Shown here one piece after another: positions 1 through 5,618 of a DNA stretch of 7,967 nt. The position numbers and the translations under genes were made by a program. The DNA is taken from NCBI GenBank assembly GCA_021286925.1, contig JAJTBL010000070.1, positions 1 to 7,967 of the forward strand. The letters are read 5' to 3'. The stretch comes from Spirochaetia bacterium. GTDB taxonomy: Bacteria; Spirochaetota; Spirochaetia; Treponematales; Rectinemataceae. Numbering within the stretch: position 1 is the stretch's first letter; each line of letters begins with the position of its first letter. The notes under the pieces are model-generated. The model worked only from the letters and a program-made list of their open reading frames with translations, made no database searches and had not been told where the DNA came from.

Positions 1-170
1 AGATGGAAACGGCTGAGTTGTATACCCTTGCCGCAAAATATGGTGTTGAAGCACTTTCGATTCTGACTGTTTCCGATCATCTCGTGACCGGTGAAGCGAC
101 CAGCGCTGAAGAAAGACAGCTCACCTTCAAGGCAATGTTGGAAACAGCTCTCGCTGGCATAATAAAATAG
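1..170 (+). CDS. deoD: Purine nucleoside phosphorylase DeoD-type, C-terminal end (5' truncated by window)
   Basis: This is the C-terminal 55 residues of a DeoD-type (hexameric, bacterial) purine nucleoside phosphorylase, read in the frame starting at base 3; bases 1-2 belong to the preceding codon. The family cleaves purine (deoxy)nucleosides with phosphate to give the free base and (deoxy)ribose-1-phosphate, in cytoplasmic purine salvage. Visible hallmarks are the Met-Glu pair at the first two complete codons (ME-TAELY, matching the nucleoside-binding EMEA segment), the VSDH motif carrying the catalytic Asp, and AEERQ thirteen residues later, whose Arg aligns with the E. coli Arg217 partner of that Asp. 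The stop is TAG at 168-170. It converges with the coiled-coil gene on the other strand. The family call is firm; the rest of the gene is outside the window. Confidence 0.9.
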   Translation, partial: METAELYTLAAKYGVEALSILTVSDHLVTGEATSAEERQLTFKAMLETALAGIIK

Positions 171-197
171 CCAATCTCATCATACAACGGCCGATTC

Positions 198-237
198 CCG
201 CAATGCTTTCTGACAGCACGTTCAGCAAGCATTGCGG
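198..237. terminator. Hairpin between convergent genes, possible bidirectional terminator
   Basis: An 11-bp perfect inverted repeat (198-208 with 227-237, CCGCAATGCTT / AAGCATTGCGG) continues inward past one mismatch (209/226) through four more pairs (210-213 with 222-225), leaving an 8-base loop. It lies between the stop of deoD (170) and the stop of the coiled-coil gene (265, minus strand), where a shared terminator is expected. No T-tract follows on either strand, so it is not a classical intrinsic terminator. It could block 3' exonuclease decay or act with Rho instead. Confidence 0.5.
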
Positions 238-264
238 AAAACCCTTGGTTCGTTGCAGCCTTTA

Positions 265-1827
265 TCAGGACTGCTCGCCCCTGTTTTCTTCCTGAATGCT
301 TTCCTTGACAGCCAGCAGGTTCTCCCGCATTTTTTCAAGCTGGGCATACATGTCATCCCGAACTTTCACCAGATGCGCCCGGAATTCCTCGGCATATCGA
401 GCCTCTTCAGCACGCCGCTGAGCCTTCGCCTCCTCCTGAATAGAAGAAAGTGTTTTGCCCATATCAGTCAGCCAGGCATCCAGCTTCTGGTAAGTCTGCG
501 CCTTGCGATTTTCAAGATCGGCGAGCATCGCATCCTCAAAACCTTCCAGCTTGCCACGAGCGTTCATGTAGGCCTGTTCTTTCAAAGCGACAATCTGATT
601 CTGAAGGCTTTCAATTTCCTTGGTAATCGACGTCGTTTCCTTTAAAACATCGGCTTCAAATCTGGCGCGATGCTCTTCGAAAGCCTGCCCGAACGAAGCA
701 AAATCCTCCTCAACCCGATTCTCTGTTTCTTTCATCGCGGTAAGCAGAGCATCTTGCAGTGAATCGAGCTTTTTCAGATTTTCTTCCAGCCGAGCCTCCG
801 AAGCCTTCGATTTGCTTTCAAAAGCCTCAGCTGCGCTGACCGCCTCGCTGGAGAGTGCGGCGGCGAGAGCCTGTGCCTTGACGATTTTTTCGTTCAAATC
901 AGCAATCGTTGCGGCAGATTTTTCTTCAAAAGAAGCCTGTGCAGCCGCAGTCTTGTGCGCAAAATCCTCGAGCAATGCCGCTGACTCCTGCTCCCAGGCA
1001 AGCTTGAAATTCGCGACACTTTCGCGCAGAGATTTTGCCTCGGACGCGACACCGTTCGCCAGCTCTTCCATCCTGCCCTCAACACTGCTCCGCAATTCCT
1101 CAAGCCGACCGTTCAGATTTGCCGTCAGCATGCTGAAGGCTTCATCTTCAATGGAAGAAGCCCGTTCGCGGGCAACCGTCAAAGCCTTTTCAAGCTCCTC
1201 ATCCACAAGAGCCCGGGCTGAGACCGCCTTGCTGTAGGCTTCCATGGCTTCCTTCTTAACTGCCGACAGCTCCTGCGATGTGGAGGCCAGCTCATCATGC
1301 AATTCAGCCAGAATATCGTCGCGGAATGCATCCACCGTCTTCTTCGCATCCTGGGCAAAAGCCTCCCGCAGCAACGGCATCTCACGTTCCAGGGCACTCA
1401 GGCTCTTTTTCGCCAGATCCAGCTTCTTGTTGACCGACTCCGCGAAAACCTCGTCGTCGTGGATCCGGGCAAGATTCTGGTCCACCCGCTCCGTCATCTT
1501 CATCAAACCGCTCAGGACTTCGTCATATTGCTTGAAACGCTCCGCAATTTCGCCGATGGACTCAGCCTTTTCAGCCACCGCAGCCTCAGCCTCCTTGAGC
1601 TTCTCAAGTGCAAGCCGCGCGGCTTTCTGGTGAACATCGAGTTCGATTCCATAATGCTTCAGTTCATCAGCGCGCGAAGAAACATAGTCGCCCAGCTCGA
1701 TCTGCAGTTTTTCAGAATACTTCTTCACTTTTTCAAGCGAACGATTATTCGACGTCAATTTGTGATAAACGAAAAAAAAGACAAGCACGATACCAAGCGT
1801 TATCGCATTCCCGGCTGAAAAAAGCAT
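265..1827 (-). CDS. Membrane-anchored long coiled-coil protein, SpiroCoCo-like
   Basis: A 520-residue protein with one N-terminal membrane segment (about residues 5-22, ITLGIVLVFFFVYHKL) followed by roughly 490 residues of almost unbroken charged, Ala/Glu/Lys/Leu-rich helix with heptad-like spacing. It has no cysteine and almost no proline, so it is predicted to be a membrane-tethered rod or filament. The start ATG at 1827-1825 is chosen because AGGAG (1838-1834, minus strand) lies 6 bases upstream and the membrane segment then begins at once. The open frame extends 56 codons further upstream to 1995, but that part looks non-coding and overlaps the rpsU promoter. Composition and architecture resemble the SpiroCoCo coiled-coil proteins of spirochaetes, which have no established biochemical function; a structural role in cell shape or cytoplasmic filaments is a guess. 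Low-complexity coiled coil limits the certainty of the family call. It is divergent from rpsU and convergent with deoD. The long open frames on the opposite strand (620-1237, 1297-1818) are shadows of this composition. Confidence 0.75.
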   Translation of the reverse strand: MLFSAGNAITLGIVLVFFFVYHKLTSNNRSLEKVKKYSEKLQIELGDYVSSRADELKHYGIELDVHQKAARLALEKLKEAEAAVAEKAESIGEIAERFKQYDEVLSGLMKMTERVDQNLARIHDDEVFAESVNKKLDLAKKSLSALEREMPLLREAFAQDAKKTVDAFRDDILAELHDELASTSQELSAVKKEAMEAYSKAVSARALVDEELEKALTVARERASSIEDEAFSMLTANLNGRLEELRSSVEGRMEELANGVASEAKSLRESVANFKLAWEQESAALLEDFAHKTAAAQASFEEKSAATIADLNEKIVKAQALAAALSSEAVSAAEAFESKSKASEARLEENLKKLDSLQDALLTAMKETENRVEEDFASFGQAFEEHRARFEADVLKETTSITKEIESLQNQIVALKEQAYMNARGKLEGFEDAMLADLENRKAQTYQKLDAWLTDMGKTLSSIQEEAKAQRRAEEARYAEEFRAHLVKVRDDMYAQLEKMRENLLAVKESIQEENRGEQS

Positions 1828-1902
1828 CGGACACTCCTGGACCCATATTTTTGAAAACAGAGACTCATCAAAAGCCAGACGGCCTCTGAAATTGCTCGAT
1901 AC

Positions 1903-1908
1903 AGTATA
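1903..1908 (-). promoter_or_regulatory. Possible -10 box for the coiled-coil gene
   Basis: The minus strand reads TATACT at 1908-1903, five of six matches to the sigma70 -10 consensus, about 76 bases upstream of the coiled-coil start. No good -35 lies 16-18 bases upstream (TTCCCA or TTTCCC at best), so this is a tentative promoter placed mainly because a divergent promoter is expected here. Confidence 0.3.
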
Positions 1909-1988
1909 AATCATATGCTTGCAATGGGAAAGAACAATCAGCCCAAACCGCGGATTTTTCTGCAGGATATCGAATTCGGCTCCGCTAC

Positions 1989-2016
1989 TTGACAAAGCCC
2001 GCTAATTCAGTAGAAT
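1989..2016 (+). promoter_or_regulatory. sigma70-type promoter of rpsU
   Basis: A perfect -35 box TTGACA (1989-1994) and a -10 box TAGAAT (2011-2016, five of six) are separated by 16 bases. Transcription should start around 2022-2027, giving a very short leader of about 20-25 bases before the proposed rpsU start at 2047. This is the best-looking promoter in the window and fits a highly expressed ribosomal protein gene. Confidence 0.8.
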
Positions 2017-2033
2017 CAGAACTCCGATTGAAG

Positions 2034-2042
2034 GGAGGTGAT
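2034..2042 (+). promoter_or_regulatory. Extended Shine-Dalgarno sequence of rpsU
   Basis: GGAGGTGAT matches nine contiguous bases of the classical 16S anti-Shine-Dalgarno complement. The GGAGG core (2034-2038) ends 8 bases before an in-frame ATT at 2047. The only other canonical-type start, GTG at 2038-2040, lies inside this element and has no ribosome binding site of its own. The site therefore decides the start in favour of ATT. Confidence 0.75.
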
Positions 2043-2046
2043 TACT

Positions 2047-2259
2047 ATTCGGCAGATTCAGGTAGAAGACGGTGAACCGCTCGAGAAAGCGATAAAGCGC
2101 TTCAAGAGAATGGTTGAGAAGGAAGGCATTATCCGCGAGTGGAAAAAGCGCGAATATTTCGAAAAGCCCTCCGCTATCAAAAACCGCGAAAAGAAGGCCC
2201 TCGCCCGCAAACTCATGAAGAAGACCAGAAAGACACACGATTCAAAAGGCGGGTACTAA
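2047..2259 (+). CDS. rpsU: Small ribosomal subunit protein S21, apparent ATT start
   Basis: Encodes S21 (bS21), a small basic protein of the 30S subunit located near the 16S 3' end and the anti-Shine-Dalgarno region. The conserved core EKAIKRFKRMVEKEGIIREW followed by KKREYFEKPS is plainly S21, and the tail is rich in Lys/Arg (ARKLMKKTRKTH). From ATT at 2047 the product is 70 residues, the normal length for the family, and its N-terminus (M-R-Q-I-Q-V-E) lines up with the usual MxxIxV start of S21. An in-frame TGA at 2029-2031 closes the frame upstream and the first in-frame ATG lies well inside the conserved core (about 2110), so no ATG start is possible. The alternative is GTG at 2038 (73 residues), but that codon overlaps the ribosome binding site. 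The gene is preceded by a strong promoter and followed by an intrinsic terminator, so it is probably monocistronic. Family identity is certain; the start is inferred. Confidence 0.95.
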   Translation: MRQIQVEDGEPLEKAIKRFKRMVEKEGIIREWKKREYFEKPSAIKNREKKALARKLMKKTRKTHDSKGGY

Positions 2260-2298
2260 AAAAACCGTTTTCTGTTTTACATCGAGTTATCAGCTTCG

Positions 2299-2337
2299 GG
2301 CCTGCTTTCGGAACCACCGGAAGCAGGCCTTTTTGTT
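2299..2337 (+). terminator. Intrinsic terminator after rpsU
   Basis: A 13-bp stem (2299-2311 with 2317-2329, one G-T wobble at 2308/2320) closes a 5-base AACCA loop and is followed directly by a T-rich run (2330-2337, TTTTTGTT). It lies 40 bases after the rpsU stop on the same strand: a textbook Rho-independent terminator. Confidence 0.9.
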
Positions 2338-2347
2338 GTCCGTGACC

Positions 2348-2376
2348 TTGCACGATATCGCGCTCTTTGCTACTCT
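2348..2376 (+). promoter_or_regulatory. Possible promoter for the DUF192 lipoprotein gene
   Basis: TTGCAC (2348-2353) and TACTCT (2371-2376) are spaced by 17 bases, and a TGC immediately before the -10 makes an extended -10 motif. Each hexamer matches consensus only partly. Position supports it: a strong terminator lies just upstream and the gene start is about 40 bases downstream, so some promoter is needed here. Confidence 0.3.
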
Positions 2377-2415
2377 GATGCGGTGAAAATAAACGCCGCA
2401 ACGCCGGAGCGATTC

Positions 2416-2892
2416 ATGAAAAACCTTTTCAGAGCACCTTTCTTAACTCTTGTAACAGCCATCATGCTTTTTTCAGCCTGTTCACCAGCAAAAACCTCAT
2501 CCCAGGATTTGAACAAACCCAATCCGACCCTAAAAACTGTCATACTCAAAGTCAACAACATTGACATCACCGCGGAGGTCGCAAGGACCGAACTCGAAAG
2601 GAACCGCGGCCTCATGTTCAGAAAAAGCCTGCCGGAGGGCAAAGGCATGCTTTTCGTGTTCGATTATGACCAGAAAGTGGCCTTCTGGATGAAGAACACC
2701 TCCTTGCCGCTGTCGGTCGCCTATATCGCGTCGGACGGAACCATAACCCAGATCCTGGATCTGGTGCCGTTCTCCGAAGAACCCCGACCGTCAATGCGAA
2801 GCGTGCGCTATGCGCTTGAAGTCCCCCAGGGATGGTTTGCCAAAATGAATATCAAGCCGGGAGATGTCATCAGCATTCCGGCGCTGAAATAG
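2416..2892 (+). CDS. DUF192 family lipoprotein
   Basis: A 158-residue protein with a lipoprotein signal peptide: a basic N-terminus (MKNLFR), a hydrophobic core, and FSAC ending at Cys22 as the lipidation site. Phe at -3 of the lipobox departs from the usual Leu but fits the relaxed lipoboxes known in spirochaetes. The mature part is a DUF192 domain, recognised by VEVARTELERNRGLMFR-type sequence (here AEVARTELERNRGLMFR), the GMLFVFD segment, FWMKNTSLPLSVAYI and the C-terminal ALEVPQGWF...IKPGD. DUF192 proteins are small beta-barrel-like secreted proteins with no settled biochemical function. ATG 2416 is preferred because GGAG (2406-2409) lies 6 bases upstream and it begins the signal peptide; the frame is also open from GTG 2383, but that would put 11 polar residues before the signal. 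It stands alone between rpsU and def. Confidence 0.88.
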   Translation: MKNLFRAPFLTLVTAIMLFSACSPAKTSSQDLNKPNPTLKTVILKVNNIDITAEVARTELERNRGLMFRKSLPEGKGMLFVFDYDQKVAFWMKNTSLPLSVAYIASDGTITQILDLVPFSEEPRPSMRSVRYALEVPQGWFAKMNIKPGDVISIPALK

Positions 2893-2895
2893 CTT

Positions 2896-2926
2896 TTGAC
2901 CAAATCTGCCAAACGGCAGTATTTTT
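2896..2926 (+). promoter_or_regulatory. Overlapping weak terminator and possible promoter between the DUF192 gene and def
   Basis: Two readings of the same bases are possible. A short hairpin, CTGCC (2906-2910) with GGCAG (2915-2919) around an AAAC loop, is followed by TATTTTTG, which could be a weak intrinsic terminator for the lipoprotein gene. Alternatively TTGACC (2896-2901) and TATTTT (2920-2925), 18 bases apart, resemble a sigma70 promoter for the def-fmt operon. Neither is strong. If the promoter is real, def has a leader of about 150 bases. Confidence 0.35.
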
Positions 2927-2984
2927 GTGTTTGATGTCGAATATTGGCGTCCGCGTTTTGTGCTGCACATTGAAGCAAAGCACC

Positions 2985-3058
2985 GCGATACGCCATGAAT
3001 CGCCGCTGTGCCTGGCGCTCTGAACGCCCTGTGCACGAAAAACCGCGCAGAACTGCGC
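2985..3058 (+). other. Structured leader upstream of def
   Basis: Within the 190-base gap before def there are three successive small inverted repeats: GCGAT (2985-2989) with ATCGC (2999-3003), GGCG (3014-3017) with CGCC (3025-3028), and GCGCA (3045-3049) with TGCGC (3054-3058) around a GAAC loop. The last ends 14 bases before the def ribosome binding site. No recognised riboswitch consensus was seen. This may be a folded 5' leader or simply GC-rich spacer. Confidence 0.3.
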
Positions 3059-3082
3059 ACCAAAGTCGAATTGGAGAATACA

Positions 3083-3571
3083 ATGCTTGAAGTAGTAACC
3101 TACGGCAACGAAATACTCGAACAAAAAGCGGAACCTGTCACTGAATTCGATGAGCAGCTCGCTGAAACCATCGCGCAGATGTTTGAGGCGATGAAACGCG
3201 ACCACGGCATCGGCCTCGCCGCGCCGCAGGTGGCGCTCAAAAAGCGGCTTTTCATCACGGATGTGGAAGGCGATAAAAGGCGCGTCTTCATCAACCCCGA
3301 AATTATCATGACGAGTCCCGAACTCAGCGAGTACGAGGAAGGTTGCCTCTCTTTCCCCGGCCTGTATTTTGTTGTAAAGCGGCCAGCTTCCGTCACCATC
3401 CAAGCTTACAATGAAAAAGGCAAGCCCTTCACCTTGGATGCCGACGGGTTGCTCGCCCGAGTCATCCAGCACGAGTACGATCATCTGGAAGGCAAGCTCT
3501 TTATTGACCGGATCCCACCCATGCGCCGCGAACGGGCTCTGCTCCATTACCGCCGCCTGGTGAAGATGTAG
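3083..3571 (+). CDS. def: Peptide deformylase
   Basis: A 162-residue cytoplasmic metalloenzyme that removes the formyl group from the N-terminal formyl-Met of nascent proteins as they leave the ribosome. All three family motifs are intact: GIGLAAPQ (residues 42-49), EEGCLS (85-90) with metal ligand Cys88, and QHEYDH (129-134) with metal ligands His130 and His134 and catalytic Glu131. Length is typical. The start ATG 3083 is chosen because GGAG (3073-3076) lies 6 bases upstream and the protein then begins MLEVVTYGNEIL, as the family does; the frame is open back to GTG 3008, but that 25-residue extension has no support. fmt begins 14 bases after the stop, so the deformylating and formylating enzymes are co-transcribed, a very common bacterial arrangement. 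Confidence 0.97.
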   Translation: MLEVVTYGNEILEQKAEPVTEFDEQLAETIAQMFEAMKRDHGIGLAAPQVALKKRLFITDVEGDKRRVFINPEIIMTSPELSEYEEGCLSFPGLYFVVKRPASVTIQAYNEKGKPFTLDADGLLARVIQHEYDHLEGKLFIDRIPPMRRERALLHYRRLVKM

Positions 3572-3585
3572 GGGGAAGACGCGCA

Positions 3586-4542
3586 ATGCGAGTTCTTTTC
3601 GCAGGAAGCCCCGCAATTGCCATTCCCGCCATGATGGCGATTGCTGCGCATCATCAGCTGACAGCTGTCCTGACCAATCCCCCCTCTGAACAGGGCAGAG
3701 GTGGCACGGGGAAAAACCGCGGCCCCCTGCCGACAGAGGTTGCGCAGGCCGCGAAAGAAGCCTTCGGAGCATCCGTTCCTGTCATCGAGCCAGAAAAACT
3801 CGATGCCGCAGTCCGTGAACTGATTGCTTCATTCCAGCCTGACATTCTCGTCTCGTTTGCCTATGGCAAGATATTCGGACCGAAATTTCTGGCCCTCTTC
3901 CCCCGGGGCGGACTGAACATCCACCCAAGCCTTCTGCCCCGTCACCGCGGCAGTTCCCCCATCCAGCAAGCCATCCTGGACCGAGATACGGAAACCGGCG
4001 TCTGCGTGCAGGCGCTCGCGCCAGAAATGGACACAGGGGATTTGTATCTGGTTGAAAGAATTCCGCTCAGCCTGCGGGAAACCGCCGCAAGCCTTTCGGA
4101 AACCTGCGCCAGCTTCGGCGCCAGGATGATCGTCGATGTCCTTGCGTCGCTGGAAGCAGGGACGGCACATCCAACACCGCAGATCGGCGAGGCGAGCTAT
4201 TGCCGGAAAATCAGCAAGGAAGACGGCCTTCTCGACTGGACACGTGATTGCTTGACGCTGGATGCGCGGATTCGCGCCTTCGACCCCTGGCCGGGCACCT
4301 ACACCTTTCTTGCGGGCCAGCGTCTCAACATCCTTGAGGCCATGCCCCTGCCCGATATCAGGTTGCCCAATTCAGTCCCAGGCACTATAATTGGACTGGA
4401 CAAAGCCAAAGGCATCATTGTTGCCGCAGGGCAGGGTGCCCTCGCGCTGAGAAGGCTGCAGTTCGCCACTCGCAAAGCTTTGTCTTACAAGGAATTCGCG
4501 AACGGAGTCCGAAACCTTGAAGGAAGCGTGCTTACCAGCTAG
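3586..4542 (+). CDS. fmt: Methionyl-tRNA formyltransferase
   Basis: A 318-residue enzyme that transfers a formyl group from 10-formyl-tetrahydrofolate to initiator Met-tRNA, making fMet-tRNA for translation initiation. The N-terminal Rossmann-type domain starts MRVLFAGSP and carries the catalytic trio Asn111, His113 (GGLNIHPSLLPRHRG) and Asp149 (PEMDTGDL); the 38-residue spacing from Asn to Asp equals that of E. coli Fmt. The C-terminal barrel domain includes the typical FDPWPGTYTF segment (about residue 236 on). The tRNA-recognition loop near residues 31-50 is unlike the common PDRPAGRGKKL version and a few residues longer, but an Arg (Arg38, in QGRGG) sits where the E. coli loop has its key Arg42. 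The ribosome binding site GGGGGA (3571-3576) begins in the def stop codon. Operon partner of def. Confidence 0.97.
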   Translation: MRVLFAGSPAIAIPAMMAIAAHHQLTAVLTNPPSEQGRGGTGKNRGPLPTEVAQAAKEAFGASVPVIEPEKLDAAVRELIASFQPDILVSFAYGKIFGPKFLALFPRGGLNIHPSLLPRHRGSSPIQQAILDRDTETGVCVQALAPEMDTGDLYLVERIPLSLRETAASLSETCASFGARMIVDVLASLEAGTAHPTPQIGEASYCRKISKEDGLLDWTRDCLTLDARIRAFDPWPGTYTFLAGQRLNILEAMPLPDIRLPNSVPGTIIGLDKAKGIIVAAGQGALALRRLQFATRKALSYKEFANGVRNLEGSVLTS

Positions 4543-4586
4543 CTCCAGAATACTCTCGGACTGCCTTTCAAAAGGAATATGACGTC

Positions 4587-5618
4587 ATGGATAAAAAAAA
4601 ACATACCGCGGGACAATGGTTTAAAAAAAGATTTGACTTTTCAGACTGGACCCAAGAACAGAAAAAAACCTTTGTCAGCTTTTCGATACTTCTCACCCTG
4701 CTGCTCATCACGGCCGCAGTCATCAGCTTTTTTCTCGTCCTGCGCGGAAACGAAAAAGTCCTGGTGCCCGATGTCCGGAACATGGAAATAACCGATGCGC
4801 TCATCCAGCTCCAGGAGCGGGAACTGTATCCGAGAATATCCCTGCGCTTTACGGATAATCCCTTGGATAAAAACACAATACTCGAACAAAACCCGGTCCC
4901 CGGAACCATAGTCAAAGCTGGCCGCCGAATCAAACTGACCGTGAGCAAAGGCGCTGTTCTGGATAAAATCGAAAATTACGTCGGCCAGGATATCGAAGCG
5001 GTCAAACTCCACCTGCAGTCGCTCTTCGCCGCATCGCGGCCCCTGGTGACCATCCGCGAGCCTGTGCTCTACGTCTATGACGACAAGCCGGCAGGAACCA
5101 TCCTGGAACAAAAACCGCTCCCCGGAACGGAAATTTCCGGTCCTGCCGTTCTGGATCTGGTGGTTTCCAAGGGGCCGGAAACCAAAAGTGCGGAAGTGCC
5201 TGATTTTATTGGAAAGACAATATCCGATGCCGTCGCTGCAGCGGAAACATCCCCCTTTGTCATCGACTTTTCGATGCGTAAGGCAAAACCAGGCGAGCCG
5301 CTGGGCGTCGCCGTGGAACAGAGCCTGAAAGCCGGCAGTCAGAGCAAGCTGACAGAGCGGATCAAGGTGGTTATTTCGGCTCCCGAACCCGTCAAAGGCA
5401 TCGTCAATGGCATCTACGTCTACCCCTTGCCCGAATACCCCTATCCAGTCCCTGTCAAGCTTGACGCGATAAAACCGCAGGGCCAGCGTGTTACCATCGG
5501 AAGCTTCAAACATCCGGGCGGCAATTTCAGCGTTCCCTTCTCACTGCCTGCCGGAAGCTCGCTGATTCTGACCGCCCTGAACAAGGAAATGGCCAAATCG
5601 GAGGTGCCGGCGCAATGA
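4587..5618 (+). CDS. Single-pass membrane protein with three PASTA domains
   Basis: A 343-residue protein: a short basic cytoplasmic N-terminus (residues 1-28), one membrane helix (about 30-52), three tandem PASTA repeats (about 57-121, 123-195 and 200-264) and a C-terminal region of about 75 residues containing a YPLPEYPYPVPV stretch and a predicted beta-rich end. Each repeat shows PASTA features: VPDVRNM...ILEQNPVPGT...LTVSKG, then ILEQKPLPGT...LVVSKGP, then VPDFIGK...VVIS. PASTA domains elsewhere bind peptidoglycan or muropeptides outside the membrane, usually attached to a Ser/Thr kinase or a penicillin-binding protein; neither catalytic domain is present here. The role is inferred to be cell-wall sensing or scaffolding. 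AAAGGAA (4571-4577) precedes the ATG by 9 bases; the gap from fmt is 44 bases with no terminator seen, so it is probably in the def-fmt operon. The first codons include a run of nine A (4593-4601). It overlaps the next gene by ATGA. Confidence 0.9.
   Translation: MDKKKHTAGQWFKKRFDFSDWTQEQKKTFVSFSILLTLLLITAAVISFFLVLRGNEKVLVPDVRNMEITDALIQLQERELYPRISLRFTDNPLDKNTILEQNPVPGTIVKAGRRIKLTVSKGAVLDKIENYVGQDIEAVKLHLQSLFAASRPLVTIREPVLYVYDDKPAGTILEQKPLPGTEISGPAVLDLVVSKGPETKSAEVPDFIGKTISDAVAAAETSPFVIDFSMRKAKPGEPLGVAVEQSLKAGSQSKLTERIKVVISAPEPVKGIVNGIYVYPLPEYPYPVPVKLDAIKPQGQRVTIGSFKHPGGNFSVPFSLPAGSSLILTALNKEMAKSEVPAQ

Noticed and set aside
620..1237. 205-residue open frame on the + strand opposite the coiled-coil gene (also 232-645, 1244-1633, 1297-1818)
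   Set aside because: Ser/Ala/Arg-rich low-complexity translations are what the antisense of Glu/Ala/Lys-rich coiled-coil codons gives; no ribosome binding sites or recognisable domains.
1828..1995. 56-codon N-terminal extension of the coiled-coil gene
   Set aside because: A good ribosome binding site and membrane segment mark ATG 1827 as the start; the extension looks non-coding and would overlap the rpsU promoter.
2002..2238. 78-residue minus-strand frame opposite rpsU
   Set aside because: Antisense to an unmistakable S21 gene and lies across its promoter.
3008..3082. GTG start extending peptide deformylase by 25 residues
   Set aside because: The family begins close to MLEVVTYGNEIL, and GGAG lies 6 bases before ATG 3083; no ribosome binding site supports 3008.
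2870..3772. 300-residue open frame on the minus strand across def and the start of fmt
   Set aside because: Antisense to def, whose catalytic motifs are all intact; the translation has no recognisable domain.
4641..5513. 290-residue open frame on the minus strand opposite the PASTA gene
   Set aside because: Shadow of a gene with clear PASTA repeats; His/Gly/Phe-rich translation without family features.
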